NCBI RefSeq assembly: GCF_000633455.1
Contig: NZ_AYMG01000027.1
Coordinates: 1 to 64,000, forward strand
Reading direction: 5' to 3'
Source of the DNA: Pedobacter jeongneungensis
GTDB taxonomy: Bacteria; Bacteroidota; Bacteroidia; Sphingobacteriales; Sphingobacteriaceae
Length of the DNA stretch: 64,000 nucleotides
Below the pieces are notes generated by a model. That model was not told the DNA's origin and made no database searches. It saw only the letters and a program-made list of their open reading frames with translations. This document shows, piece by piece, positions 27,281 through 36,240 of this stretch. The first letter of the stretch is position 1. Each line of letters opens with the position of its first letter. The position numbers were made by a program, and so were the translations under genes.

Positions 27281-27405
27281 GTCCTCGTTTGTAACGAGGA
27301 TTAGCGAGATCCGCATTTGTAATGCGGGCGAATTAATTTTAAAAAACAAATCTATCAGCGATACAATCGCTGTGCTCACGCATACTCGTTGCAAACGAGG
27401 ACGAT
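27281..27405. repeat. REP-like palindrome cluster
   Basis: Three palindromic words lie in a row: cctcgtttgtaacgagg (27283-27299), ccgcatttgtaatgcgg (27311-27327) and ctcgttgcaaacgag (27385-27399). Each is a stem of 6-7 bp around a short loop. The outer copies form an inverted repeat, as in bacterial REP/BIME elements. It lies upstream of the acyltransferase start. Confidence 0.6.
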
Positions 27406-27456
27406 GTCCATCATTATCCCCTCATCCATCTTACCTCTTCAATTTTATATCCGGCC

Positions 27457-27963
27457 CTAACTCAAATAAACCCGATCTTCTTCGCCTTCAACATCCATTA
27501 CCACATCTACATGTTCTTTTAGAATGGTAGCCAGTTCAAGACCAACGAAATCGGTTGCGATTGGGAAAATTTTGTGACTACGATCTACTAACACTACGGT
27601 ACGGATTTTTTTATGCGGGGTATTTAAGAAAACGCCTAATCCATAAGCTAATGTTTTGCCACTATTCAGCACATCATCTACAATAATGATTACTTTATTT
27701 TTCCAATGACTTTCATCCAGATCAGTTGAAGCAATCAATTTGCTACTTTCCTTTTGCAGATCAATACGCAACAACGTTAACTTAAAGCCAGAGATTTTTT
27801 TAAGTACCTTTTCTAACCTCAGTGCCAACTTATAGCCGCGGTCCCAGATACCAGCCAGTACAATTTCTTTCTCATTCAGGTTGTCTTCCAAAATCTGATA
27901 AGCGATACGGTCTATTTTCTGCTGAATCTGTTTCTTGTTAAGAATAAGTAATTGCGATGCCAT
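27457..27963 (-). CDS. Phosphoribosyltransferase-domain protein (PyrR-like)
   Basis: The start is chosen at ATG 27963 (MASQLLILNKKQIQQKIDRI); the longer frame adds a non-conserved tail. VIIIVDDVLNSGKTLAYGL is the PRPP-binding motif of type I PRTases, with VLVDRSHKIFPIATDFVG after it. The length and RIDLQKE segment are PyrR-like, but whether it regulates pyrimidine genes or salvages a base is unknown. Confidence 0.75.
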   Translation of the reverse strand: MASQLLILNKKQIQQKIDRIAYQILEDNLNEKEIVLAGIWDRGYKLALRLEKVLKKISGFKLTLLRIDLQKESSKLIASTDLDESHWKNKVIIIVDDVLNSGKTLAYGLGVFLNTPHKKIRTVVLVDRSHKIFPIATDFVGLELATILKEHVDVVMDVEGEEDRVYLS

Positions 27964-28158
27964 TGTATAAAAAGGATTGAATACAAAAAGAACGATTTTA
28001 AGGATGAAATTCAAACTATTTGAAAAATAATTTCGATTGTTTGCAACGTTTCCGGAAGAGATGCGTCTAATGAATAACCAAAACACAAAATCATGAAATA
28101 TCATTCCGCGAAACATTCGCGAAAAGATAGCTTCACAATCATTTAACGAAATACAATT

Positions 28159-28863
28159 ATGAAAATCCTTATTAAATCATCCGCCATTTTATTTATAGTG
28201 GTTACCAGCTACATGGCTAAAGCGCAGGATACAAAAAGTTTCCCGGTAAAAAATTTCAGCAGTATAGGTGTGAGTAGCGGAATAGATTTATACCTCACCC
28301 AGGGCAATAGCGAGAGTGTAAGTATAAAATCAGATACGGAAACATTAAAAGATATTATTGTTGAGCAAAACGGCGACAATGTTAACATCAAATTCAGAGA
28401 TGGTATTAAATGGAGCGGTATATTTAAAAACCGTGTAATTAAAGCTTATGTAAATTTCAAAACATTAAATGCACTTGCCGCATCAGGCGGATCGGATGTT
28501 TTTACCCAAAACCAGATTAAAACCGATAAGCTTGCCATCCGTTCTTCTGGCGGTTCCGACTTAAAACTAACGGTGGTTTGTAACGATTTATCCATCCAGT
28601 CAAGCGGTGGCAGCGATCTGGATTTAAAAGGTAAAGCTGAAAATATGACCATTCAATCGAGTGGTGGTAGCGATATTGATGCTTACGAACTGATTACAGA
28701 ATATGCAAAAGTGCAGGCTTCTGGTGGTTCTGATGTAAATGTACATGTAAATAAAGGCCTGGAAGCAGCGGCAAGTGGTGGTGGCGATGTGAGCTATAAA
28801 GGAAATGCTTCACTTAAAAAAATATCTAACTCTAAGAGCGGTGATGTACACCACGTAAATTAA
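28159..28863 (+). CDS. Head GIN domain-containing secreted protein
   Basis: This 234-residue protein has a signal peptide (about 1-22, ending MAKAQ). The putative GIN domain (DUF2807) has a beta-helix pattern with repeated ASGGSD/SSGGSD words about every 20 residues from residue 107 to 210. Such proteins are common in Bacteroidota as envelope or secreted proteins of unknown function. A strong hairpin terminator follows. Confidence 0.8.
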   Translation: MKILIKSSAILFIVVTSYMAKAQDTKSFPVKNFSSIGVSSGIDLYLTQGNSESVSIKSDTETLKDIIVEQNGDNVNIKFRDGIKWSGIFKNRVIKAYVNFKTLNALAASGGSDVFTQNQIKTDKLAIRSSGGSDLKLTVVCNDLSIQSSGGSDLDLKGKAENMTIQSSGGSDIDAYELITEYAKVQASGGSDVNVHVNKGLEAAASGGGDVSYKGNASLKKISNSKSGDVHHVN

Positions 28864-28888
28864 GACTTTAGTTTAGTTAATAATAACT

Positions 28889-28914
28889 CGCCGCTTTGTG
28901 GATGCAAAGCGGCG
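28889..28914 (+). terminator. Hairpin terminator
   Basis: cgccgctttg (28889-28898) pairs perfectly with caaagcggcg (28905-28914), with a 6-nt loop and T-rich tail (ttgtctttta). It lies directly after the GIN-domain gene. Confidence 0.75.
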
Positions 28915-29007
28915 TTGTCTTTTAGAAGGTGATTGCACAGATTAATAGATTACACAGATTCTGGTTATTAATGGCTATAGCAGGGAAACCTTAAGTCCTC
29001 CGCCTTT

Positions 29008-29421
29008 CTACCTTCTACCTTTTTTATATGGATAGTAAATAAAGTTTGCACCTTCCGGAACAACTACAAAAACGCACATAAAATCTTCAGGTTTTTTATA
29101 AACCTTTAAAAATGGCTCTTTTCTTTCTTTACTGATTATTCCTTTCTCTACAAATTCTTCTAAGGTAGAAGCTTGTATTGTCCAATCGGTATTGAGTTCT
29201 TCCTTATTTAAAATAAGTTCGCCAATATTTACTTCGTGCTGGTGCGCAATAAAAATCGGGTGAGCAGAAATGCCTTCAACCATAATTTCGATCGCTACTT
29301 CCTTAATCGCGTCAGCATAAAACTCCAGGTCTTTTTCTAAACTTACGAGCGGACTCTCCTGTTTTTTTTGCGGTTCTCCGCTATCTTCCGGTGTTGCGTG
29401 TAATAATTCTTCTCTATCCAT
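29008..29421 (-). CDS. Conserved hypothetical protein
   Basis: This 137-residue protein has an acidic, Gln-rich N-terminus, a helix near 33-55 (FYADAIKEVAIEIMVEG), and a beta-rich C-terminal part (FMCVFVVVPEGANFIYYPY). There is no signal peptide or membrane helix. No family is recognised. It precedes rlmD by about 60 bp when read on the minus strand. Confidence 0.6.
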   Translation of the reverse strand: MDREELLHATPEDSGEPQKKQESPLVSLEKDLEFYADAIKEVAIEIMVEGISAHPIFIAHQHEVNIGELILNKEELNTDWTIQASTLEEFVEKGIISKERKEPFLKVYKKPEDFMCVFVVVPEGANFIYYPYKKGRR

Positions 29422-29484
29422 TTTTTTATTATTGAAAGGTTTAAATGTTGAAATGTTTTAAAATTCCATCATACATCTTCCATC

Positions 29485-30897
29485 TTACGCCTTCAACCTT
29501 AAAAGCACAACATTCTCTACATGCTGTGTGTGCGGAAACATATCTACCGGCTTAATGCGCACTACATCGTATTTTTCTTTTAACAGTTCCAAATCGCGTG
29601 CCTGTGTAGCTGCATTACAACTTACATACACAATCTTTTCTGATTCCATTTCCAGTAAGCGCTGTACTACATCAGCATGCATCCCTGCACGTGGCGGATC
29701 GGTAATCACTACATCAGGTTTTCCATGTGCCAGAATAAATTCAGCTGTAAGAATATCTTTCATATCTCCGGCATAAAAGATCGTGTTGTCGATTCCGTTT
29801 AATTCGGAGTTAAATTTTGCATCTTCAATTGCGGTTGGCACATACTCTACCCCTACCACCTGTTTTACATTTTTTGCGATGAAATTTGCTATGGTACCTG
29901 CACCCGTATATAAATCGTAAACCAGTTCATCACCTTTAAATCCGGCAAAATCCCTTGTAATTTTATATAATTCAAAAGCCTGTTCAGAATTGGTCTGGTA
30001 AAAAGATTTAACACCGATTTTAAAACGGATACCGTCCATTTCTTCAAAAATATGATCGCGGCCAGAAAATAATACCACATCCTGATCAAAAATGGTATCG
30101 TTTTTCTTTTGGTTAATGATGTATAAAAGTGAAGTAATCTGAGGGAATTCGGTTTTAAGGAAATTCATCAAACCATCAACCTGTGCCTGCTCCGGATAAG
30201 CGAATACCACCGCCACCATTACTTCGCCAGTGGTAGAAGTACGGATAATCAGGTTGCGTAAAACACCTTCGTGATTACGGAGATCGTAAAACGACAAACC
30301 ATTATCAGAAGCATATTTACGTACTGCATTTCTGATCGAATTAGAAGGTTCATCCTGAAGATAACAATGTTCAATATCTAAAATCTTATCAAAACGTAAG
30401 GGTACGTGAAAACCCAAAGCGTTCATATCAAAATCTTCTTCGCGTTCAATATCTGTTTTCTCTAACCAACGTTTGTTCGAAAAAGTAAACTCCAATTTAT
30501 TGCGATAGTACCTGTTTTTTTCAGAACCTAAAATCGGTTCAGTACCCGAAGTATCTATTTTACCCAAACGCTGTAAAGCAGCCTCCACATTTTTCTGTTT
30601 GAATTTCAATTGAGCATCGTAACCCATGTGCTGCCATTTGCAACCACCACAGGTTCCGAAATGAGGACAAAAAGGATCGGTACGCAATGCTGATTTTTCG
30701 TGCAGTTGCTCAATGATTGCTTCCGCAAAATTCTTCTTCTTTTTGGTCAAACGCACATCTACCACATCGCCAGGAACGGCTTTGTCAACAAAAATGACCA
30801 ATTCGTCGGCCTTGCCAACACCTTTTCCTTCTTCAGCGATATCGATTATTTGTACGTTTGGAACTATTGTTACCGTACCGGGTTTTCTTCTACTCAT
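29485..30897 (-). CDS. rlmD: 23S rRNA (uracil-5-)-methyltransferase RlmD-type
   Basis: The start is at ATG 30897 (MSRRKPGTV); an upstream in-frame start would add seven residues. A TRAM domain (about 10-65) is followed by CPHFGTCGGCKWQHMGYDAQ, which carries three of the four Cys of the [4Fe-4S] cluster. Then come the SAM-binding DLYTGAGTIANFIAK and the catalytic VYVSCNAATQARDLELL. It methylates U1939 or a related position of 23S rRNA. A -7 box tatctttgc (complement of 30904-30912) with TTTA 19 nt upstream fits a Bacteroidota promoter. Confidence 0.9.
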   Translation of the reverse strand: MSRRKPGTVTIVPNVQIIDIAEEGKGVGKADELVIFVDKAVPGDVVDVRLTKKKKNFAEAIIEQLHEKSALRTDPFCPHFGTCGGCKWQHMGYDAQLKFKQKNVEAALQRLGKIDTSGTEPILGSEKNRYYRNKLEFTFSNKRWLEKTDIEREEDFDMNALGFHVPLRFDKILDIEHCYLQDEPSNSIRNAVRKYASDNGLSFYDLRNHEGVLRNLIIRTSTTGEVMVAVVFAYPEQAQVDGLMNFLKTEFPQITSLLYIINQKKNDTIFDQDVVLFSGRDHIFEEMDGIRFKIGVKSFYQTNSEQAFELYKITRDFAGFKGDELVYDLYTGAGTIANFIAKNVKQVVGVEYVPTAIEDAKFNSELNGIDNTIFYAGDMKDILTAEFILAHGKPDVVITDPPRAGMHADVVQRLLEMESEKIVYVSCNAATQARDLELLKEKYDVVRIKPVDMFPHTQHVENVVLLRLKA

Positions 30898-31033
30898 TAT
30901 TTTGCAAAGATAAGGCAAAAGGCTGAAAGACTAAAGTAGAAAGCTAAGGTCAGAATGAATACAAATAATTTGTCTGAATGAGGCTAAAGGTAGAGGGTAG
31001 AAAGGCAGAGGGTTAAACCTGAATAGAAAAATT

Positions 31034-31065
31034 AGACAATAGAATCTCGTTCGAACGAAGATTGT
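31034..31065 (-). terminator. Hairpin terminator of the small ORF
   Basis: gacaat (31034-31039) pairs with attgtc (31060-31065), and an inner palindrome cgttcgaacg (31048-31057) extends the stem. On the minus strand a T-rich run (taattttt) follows it directly. It lies 28 bp downstream of the small ORF stop on the same strand. Confidence 0.6.
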
Positions 31066-31092
31066 CCGGTATAAAAATTTAAATTCTAAAAA

Positions 31093-31203
31093 TTATTTTC
31101 CAAAAAATTTAAATGCAGCTCCCCAGAAGCCATCTAACCAGTTAAATTTTAGGTCAAATTTTTCATCTACCTGTACGGAAAACTCTAATATTTCTTTGCT
31201 CAT
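31093..31203 (-). CDS. Small protein of 36 residues, unknown
   Basis: ATG at 31203 (minus) encodes 36 residues, MSKEILEFSVQVDEKF then DLKFNWLDGFWGAAFKFFGK, ending in TAA. The N-terminal half is acidic with beta-like alternation. The C-terminal half is aromatic-rich (Trp, Phe) and lysine-tipped, and could be amphipathic. It has a hairpin terminator on the same strand just downstream. There is no Shine-Dalgarno, as is usual here. No family is recognised; conservation is needed to prove it. Confidence 0.45.
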   Translation of the reverse strand: MSKEILEFSVQVDEKFDLKFNWLDGFWGAAFKFFGK

Positions 31204-31417
31204 GATAAAAAACCTATCTATTTAAGCAATAATACAAAATTCATACCGAAAACCGAAACGGTATAAATTAATTTTATGTTAATTTTACATCAAATGGTTA
31301 AATGCAATCATTATTTTGAATTCTGAGTTCAATCCCACTGATTTTCAGCAATCTATTTGATAAATGAATATAAATCCGTAACTTAATATATCATTCACAT
31401 AAAAATGGAGGTTCATT

Positions 31418-31876
31418 ATGAACGTTATCCGTAAAATTGAACATTGGGGAGATGTTCATCACTCAAAATGGCTGGATTATCTGCGCATTATCCTTGGCCT
31501 GATCATTTTTGGAAAAGGTGTTTCTTTTATTAGCGACACGTCGGTACTCCAGAATATGATTACACAAAACAACGTATTTGGTTTTTCAGGAGTACTGATC
31601 AGTGTAGCCATTCATGTTGTGGCCTTTGCACATCTGGTTGGCGGTATTTTGATTACATTAGGCCTGGTTACACGCTTTGCCGTTGTCATCCAGATCCCAA
31701 TCTTACTGTTCGCCGTGTTTTTCATTAACCTTACCCCGGGTTTCTCTACGCCAAATTCGGAATTATGGTTTTCGGTGCTGGTGTTATTCCTGCTCATTAT
31801 GTTTTGGGTGGTTGGTTCGGGTCCGCTATCGGTTGATGAAGGACTAAAAAACAAAACAGGTAAGCGTTACGCTTAA
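31418..31876 (+). CDS. DoxX-family membrane protein
   Basis: This 152-residue protein has four predicted helices (near 22-42, 62-85, 88-110, 120-140). HSKWLDYLRIILGLIIFGKG and AFAHLVGGILITLGLVTRFA are typical of DoxX/DoxD-like proteins. An aggaggt-like ggaggtt lies about 8 bp before the ATG, a rare ribosome-binding site for this genome. Function is unknown; relatives are linked to redox or membrane quinone chemistry. Confidence 0.75.
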   Translation: MNVIRKIEHWGDVHHSKWLDYLRIILGLIIFGKGVSFISDTSVLQNMITQNNVFGFSGVLISVAIHVVAFAHLVGGILITLGLVTRFAVVIQIPILLFAVFFINLTPGFSTPNSELWFSVLVLFLLIMFWVVGSGPLSVDEGLKNKTGKRYA

Positions 31877-31921
31877 CCAACATTAAATATTCTTAGTATC
31901 TTTCGTTTTTATAGATGAATC

Positions 31922-33625
31922 ATGAAAACGAAGATACTGTTTGTACTGCTTTTTGCGGGAGTAGCATGTTACGCACAAAACCCAACGAACGATTATTTCA
32001 AACTGACAAGGGCAGGTTTTAACGAAAAAAACGCTTATGAAACCACCGCTTTTGTAGAAAAGTACTTCCGTGTGCCCGGCAATACGGGTTTTAATGCCAG
32101 CATTCATTATGTAGAAAATATCCTTAAAAAAGCTGGATTTGTAGAACAGAAGCAAAATGAAACTGAAGCCCCATTAACTTATCGCATCGAAAAAAGAGCG
32201 ATGAAAAACAATACATGGGAGCCTGTTGATGCCAATATTGATATCGTTGGTGAGGCACAGCCACTTATTTCATACAAAACCAACCGCAACATGATTCCCA
32301 TCAACTGCGGCTCAACCCCTATTGGCGGCATTACGGCCAATGTGGTTTACATCGAAAAAATAGTTCCATCGGAAATAGAAAAGATGGATTTAAAAGGAAA
32401 AATCCTGTTTTCAGAAAATAATCCATCACGTTTACTTCAAATCGCAACGAAAGCCGGAGCCATTGGTGTTTTAGGTTATTCGATGCCGAAGTACACGCAA
32501 CCAGAAATTCATCAAACTTCTATTCAGTTTGGCAGCATGAAAGCCAATAGCGAAGTATGGACGCTGCTCCTATCTTACGCAGCTAAAGAAAAGCTAAAAG
32601 CAGCCTGTTTAAAAGGTGAAACCAGGTTAAAAGTAAATATTCAGACCAAAATATATCCTTCAGAAGAATTAACCATTGTAGCAAATGTGAGGGGCAGTAT
32701 AAATCCCACTGAACGTTTTGTATTCAGCGCACACGTACAGGAGCCCGGTGCAAACGATAATGCAAGCGGTGTAGGTACCTTAGCAGAAATGGCGAGATTA
32801 ACAGCTGAATTGCATCAGGCAAAAAAAATCATTCCGAAGCGTACCTTAACCTTTTTATGGGGTGATGAAATTGTATCGACAAGACGGTATATTACAGAAG
32901 ATACCATCCGTGCTAAAGGCATTATGTGGGGAATGAGTTTGGATATGGTTGGCGAAGACACCCAAAAAACAGGAGGTTCTTTTCTGATTGAAAAGATGCC
33001 TGATCCATCTGCCATCTGGACAAGGGGAACAGATAAACACACCGAATGGGGCGCTGGCGATGTTGGTGAGAAAGATCTTTTCCCACATTATTTTAACGAT
33101 TTTATTTTCGATATCTGTAAAGCACAGGGGAAATTTGCCAATTGGACGGTTAACTATAATCCTTTCGAAGGCGGTAGCGATCATACCCCATTTTTACAAA
33201 ATAAGATCCCGGGATTATTGATGTGGCATTTTACGGATGTATTTTACCACACGGATAACGACCGGATAGACAAGGTTTCGCCAACTGAAATGAAAAACGT
33301 TGGTATAAGTGGTTTAACTGCAGCTTATACTTTAATTTCTGCCGATGAAAACACAGCTGTAGCTACTGTTTCGCAAATTAAAGCAGATGCTTTGACACGC
33401 CTAAAAACCGAATTTGAGCTTAGCAAAAAAGCAATTGCTGGTGGAAAAGCTACAAATGACGAAAAGCATATTATCGAGGTTTGGTGCAAATGGTATGTAG
33501 ATGCTTTGGCAACAATTAATAAAATGCCTGTAAAAGCAGAAACCACAAGAGTAGGTTCGGCCATTAAATTTGCGACCAATGATATTGAAAAACAAACAAA
33601 AGTGTATTTAGAGGAATTGAAGTAG
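31922..33625 (+). CDS. M28-family zinc peptidase
   Basis: This 567-residue protein has a signal peptide (about 1-18, ending ACYAQ). The M28 core has FSAHVQEPGANDNASGVGTL (His and Asp zinc ligands), LTFLWGDEIVSTRRY (catalytic Glu), LDMVGED and GGSDHTPFL (last zinc ligand). It is a probable secreted aminopeptidase, with an upstream PA-like or propeptide region of about 200 residues. The substrate is not known. It follows DoxX by 45 bp. Confidence 0.85.
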   Translation: MKTKILFVLLFAGVACYAQNPTNDYFKLTRAGFNEKNAYETTAFVEKYFRVPGNTGFNASIHYVENILKKAGFVEQKQNETEAPLTYRIEKRAMKNNTWEPVDANIDIVGEAQPLISYKTNRNMIPINCGSTPIGGITANVVYIEKIVPSEIEKMDLKGKILFSENNPSRLLQIATKAGAIGVLGYSMPKYTQPEIHQTSIQFGSMKANSEVWTLLLSYAAKEKLKAACLKGETRLKVNIQTKIYPSEELTIVANVRGSINPTERFVFSAHVQEPGANDNASGVGTLAEMARLTAELHQAKKIIPKRTLTFLWGDEIVSTRRYITEDTIRAKGIMWGMSLDMVGEDTQKTGGSFLIEKMPDPSAIWTRGTDKHTEWGAGDVGEKDLFPHYFNDFIFDICKAQGKFANWTVNYNPFEGGSDHTPFLQNKIPGLLMWHFTDVFYHTDNDRIDKVSPTEMKNVGISGLTAAYTLISADENTAVATVSQIKADALTRLKTEFELSKKAIAGGKATNDEKHIIEVWCKWYVDALATINKMPVKAETTRVGSAIKFATNDIEKQTKVYLEELK

Positions 33626-33626
33626 G

Positions 33627-34616
33627 TTAATTTTTAGAGTTAATTAAATTAACAACTACTTTAACCATCATTTCTTTTTCTTTAGGATCACTTTCTGCGA
33701 TGAGTAGGGTAAGCGCAACCAGTGCATTATCGGCTATTCTTTTTGTACCATCTTCACGATAGAGCATTTTATTTTTATCCAGAAACCAAACAAATAAAAA
33801 GGCAGCGATCCGTTTATTTCCATCCGAAAATGAATGATTTTTTACTACGAAATATAATAGATTGGCCGCCTTTTCTTCCATACTCGGATAAAGCTCTTCT
33901 CCATCAAATGTTTGATAAATAGTATACAATGAACTTTTAAATGACTGGTCTTTTTCATTTCCAAAAAGTTTGCTTCCACCAAATTTCACCCTCAAATCAT
34001 CTATGGCTTCAAGTGCAGAATCGTAATCTATTTTAAAATCGCCCTTATAACCAGAAACTTCATTTTCTAGCTGCTGATGATCGTAACGATCAAGTACATC
34101 TAAAGCATAAACATAATCTGTAAGAATTTTAAAAGTATCTTTTAGCTCTTCATTATTAAGCAAGTGGCGATTTTGAACAGCACCAATCAACTTAATGGTC
34201 TGCTTTAATTCTATGAGTTGCTGGCTTTGCTCTTGTAATTTTTTATCATTTAAGGCATACCCATTTATTAGATAATCTTTTAAAATCTGGTTAGCCCATA
34301 TCCTGAATTGCGTTGCTTTAATTGAATTTACCCTATAACCTATCGATAATACCATATCAAGACTATAAATATCAACTGTTCTTTTCACATTTCTTACGCC
34401 TTCAACACGAACTATTTCCATTTTGGAAATAGTTGTTTTATCCAACTCTTTATCTTGATATATATTCTTGATGTGTTTATTAATCGCAGGAACCTGAGTG
34501 CCAAAAATATCAGCAATCTGTTTCTGGGTTAACCAAAGAGTTTCATTCTTAATTGCTACCTCTATAACAGGCAATCCCTCTTCATTTTTATAAATTATAA
34601 TTTCATCCTTAGTCAT
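33627..34616 (-). CDS. RhuM-domain fused to Fic/Doc-domain protein
   Basis: This 329-residue protein has an N-terminal RhuM/virulence-type DNA-binding-like domain (WLTQKQIADIFGTQVPAINK, IRVEGVRNVKRTVDIYSLD, RVNSIKATQFRIWANQIL) and a C-terminal Fic/Doc domain. HSFSDGNKRIAAFLFVWFL near 266-284 matches the HxFx(D)GNK(R) motif of Fic/Doc enzymes that transfer AMP or phosphate to proteins. No small antitoxin gene is adjacent. A coiled stretch (LQEQSQQLIELKQTIKLIGA) links the domains. It could be a self-contained toxin-like or phage-defence gene. Confidence 0.8.
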   Translation of the reverse strand: MTKDEIIIYKNEEGLPVIEVAIKNETLWLTQKQIADIFGTQVPAINKHIKNIYQDKELDKTTISKMEIVRVEGVRNVKRTVDIYSLDMVLSIGYRVNSIKATQFRIWANQILKDYLINGYALNDKKLQEQSQQLIELKQTIKLIGAVQNRHLLNNEELKDTFKILTDYVYALDVLDRYDHQQLENEVSGYKGDFKIDYDSALEAIDDLRVKFGGSKLFGNEKDQSFKSSLYTIYQTFDGEELYPSMEEKAANLLYFVVKNHSFSDGNKRIAAFLFVWFLDKNKMLYREDGTKRIADNALVALTLLIAESDPKEKEMMVKVVVNLINSKN

Positions 34617-34655
34617 TGCCTTAAGTTAGTAAAATATTTATTCTATTTTCGTATT

Positions 34656-36143
34656 ATGCCTAAACCAAAAGCCATAATTATCGGTACAGGAATTGCAGGA
34701 ATTGCGTCTGCCATTCGACTCTCTATAAAGGGTTATGAAGTTGATGTTTTTGAAGCCAGCTCTAAAGCCGGAGGCAAGCTGGGTGAAATAAAAATGAATA
34801 GTTTCAGGTTTGATGCCGGCCCAAGTCTATTTACCATGCCCCAATATGTGGATGAACTTTTTAAACTGGCGGGTAAAAATCCTGAAGACTATTTTAAATA
34901 TATTAAACTAAAAGAAATTTGCCGTTACTTCTATGAAGATGGTTTGAGGCTAAATGCCAGTTCCGATCTTGATAAATTTGCTAGGGAAATAGAAGAAAAA
35001 ACAAATTCTACCGCAGCAGAAGTTCAGCGATATTTAAAAAAAAGCGATACAATCTACGAGATTACTCATCGTGTGTTTTTAGAAAGGAGTTTACACAAAC
35101 TTAAAAGTTACCTGCATTGGGATACCTTAAAATCAATATTCCGTTTTGGCCAGATTGATGCCTTTAGAACGCAGGCGAAGGCGAATAAATCATTCTTTAG
35201 AGACGAGAGGATGACACAGCTTTTCAACCGCTATGCAACATATAATGGTTCAAACCCATATCAGGCACCGGCTACACTAAATGTAATCCCACATTTTGAA
35301 TATCATTTTGGCGCTTTTATCCCACAAGATGGAATGTACGGTATTGTTAAGGCTTTAGTTAAACTGGCTGAAGAACTGGGCATCAGGTTTCATTATAACC
35401 AGAAAGTGGAAGAAATTTTATACACCAATGAAAGCAAACCTAAAATAAATGGGGTAAAAGTTAACGATAAAACCTACAAAGCAGATGTTGTGATCTCTAA
35501 CCTCGACATCTGGTTTACTTATAAAAATCTGCTTAAAGCCATACCCGAACCTAAAAAACTATTAAATCAGGAGCGCAGCAGTTCGGCGTTAATTTTTTAC
35601 TGGGGTATGGATGGGAATTACAGTGATTTAGGTTTACACAATATTTTCTTTACTGAAGATTATCAAAAGGAATTTAATGCCATCTGGAAAGATAAAACCA
35701 TTTACGACGATCCTACTGTTTACATCAATATCAGTGCTAAACACATTAGAGGTGATGCTCCACCTGATGGTGAAAACTGGTTTGTGATGATCAATGTACC
35801 TTCCAATAACGGGCAAAACTGGGATCAATTGATTAAGGAAGCGAAAGCAAATATTATTAAAAAGGTTAGTCGAATTCTAAACCGGAACATCGAAAAAGAT
35901 ATCATTTGCGAACAGATCTTAGATCCAAGAACCATAGAAAGCAAAACAGGATCGTATCAGGGTTCTTTATATGGAAACAGCTCAAACAACCAGTTTTCTG
36001 CCTTTTTACGACACTCTAATTTCAGCTCAAAAGTTAAAAACCTATACTTCTGCGGTGGAAGTGTACATCCGGGTGGTGGAATTCCCCTTGCGTTATTGTC
36101 CGCTAAGATAATTGATGATGATATTAGTTCAGTTGGTCAATAG
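34656..36143 (+). CDS. CrtI/CrtD-type carotenoid desaturase
   Basis: This 495-residue protein has the FAD-binding AIIIGTGIAGIASAIRLSI and GYEVDVFEASSKAGGKLGE, with a C-terminal CGGSVHPGGGIPLALLSAK. NRYATYNGSNPYQAPATLNV resembles 1-hydroxycarotenoid 3,4-desaturase (CrtD) more than lycopene-forming CrtI. With the CruF-like gene in this window, a CrtD role (desaturation after hydration) is the best fit, but CrtI cannot be excluded. It starts about 40 bp from the divergent RhuM-Fic gene. Confidence 0.78.
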   Translation: MPKPKAIIIGTGIAGIASAIRLSIKGYEVDVFEASSKAGGKLGEIKMNSFRFDAGPSLFTMPQYVDELFKLAGKNPEDYFKYIKLKEICRYFYEDGLRLNASSDLDKFAREIEEKTNSTAAEVQRYLKKSDTIYEITHRVFLERSLHKLKSYLHWDTLKSIFRFGQIDAFRTQAKANKSFFRDERMTQLFNRYATYNGSNPYQAPATLNVIPHFEYHFGAFIPQDGMYGIVKALVKLAEELGIRFHYNQKVEEILYTNESKPKINGVKVNDKTYKADVVISNLDIWFTYKNLLKAIPEPKKLLNQERSSSALIFYWGMDGNYSDLGLHNIFFTEDYQKEFNAIWKDKTIYDDPTVYINISAKHIRGDAPPDGENWFVMINVPSNNGQNWDQLIKEAKANIIKKVSRILNRNIEKDIICEQILDPRTIESKTGSYQGSLYGNSSNNQFSAFLRHSNFSSKVKNLYFCGGSVHPGGGIPLALLSAKIIDDDISSVGQ

Positions 36144-36240
36144 TTTAGTGGTTCATTATTGATAGCTCATGACCTATGGCAGCATTGCTTTAAGCGATTA
36201 ATCGACTAAAGACTGAAGACTCGGGACTAAGGACTATAGA
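36125..36240. repeat. Quasi-heptad intergenic repeat
   Basis: From 36190 the gap shows gattaatcgactaaagactg, aagactcgggactaaggac and tatagactaacgactt, a series of about 7-base words based on GACTAA. The first part (gtggttcattattgatagct, 36151-36170) resembles 12252-12300. It may act as a hairpin or be a low-complexity relic; no gene is visible. Confidence 0.5.

Larger units (their letters stand above)
30898..31417. other. Gap with quasi-heptad repeat and a small ORF
   Basis: 30913-31015 holds loosely repeated words (ggctgaaagactaaagtaga, gaggctaaaggtagagggta) typical of this genome's short intergenic quasi-repeats. 31034-31065 is a hairpin and 31093-31203 a small ORF, both listed separately. 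The remainder up to DoxX at 31418 has no other gene that I can support. Confidence 0.4.

Noticed and set aside
28480..28800. Repeated GGCGGATCGGATG-like words as a possible CRISPR or tandem repeat
   Set aside because: They encode the SGGSD repeats of the GIN-domain protein in frame, with no spacers.
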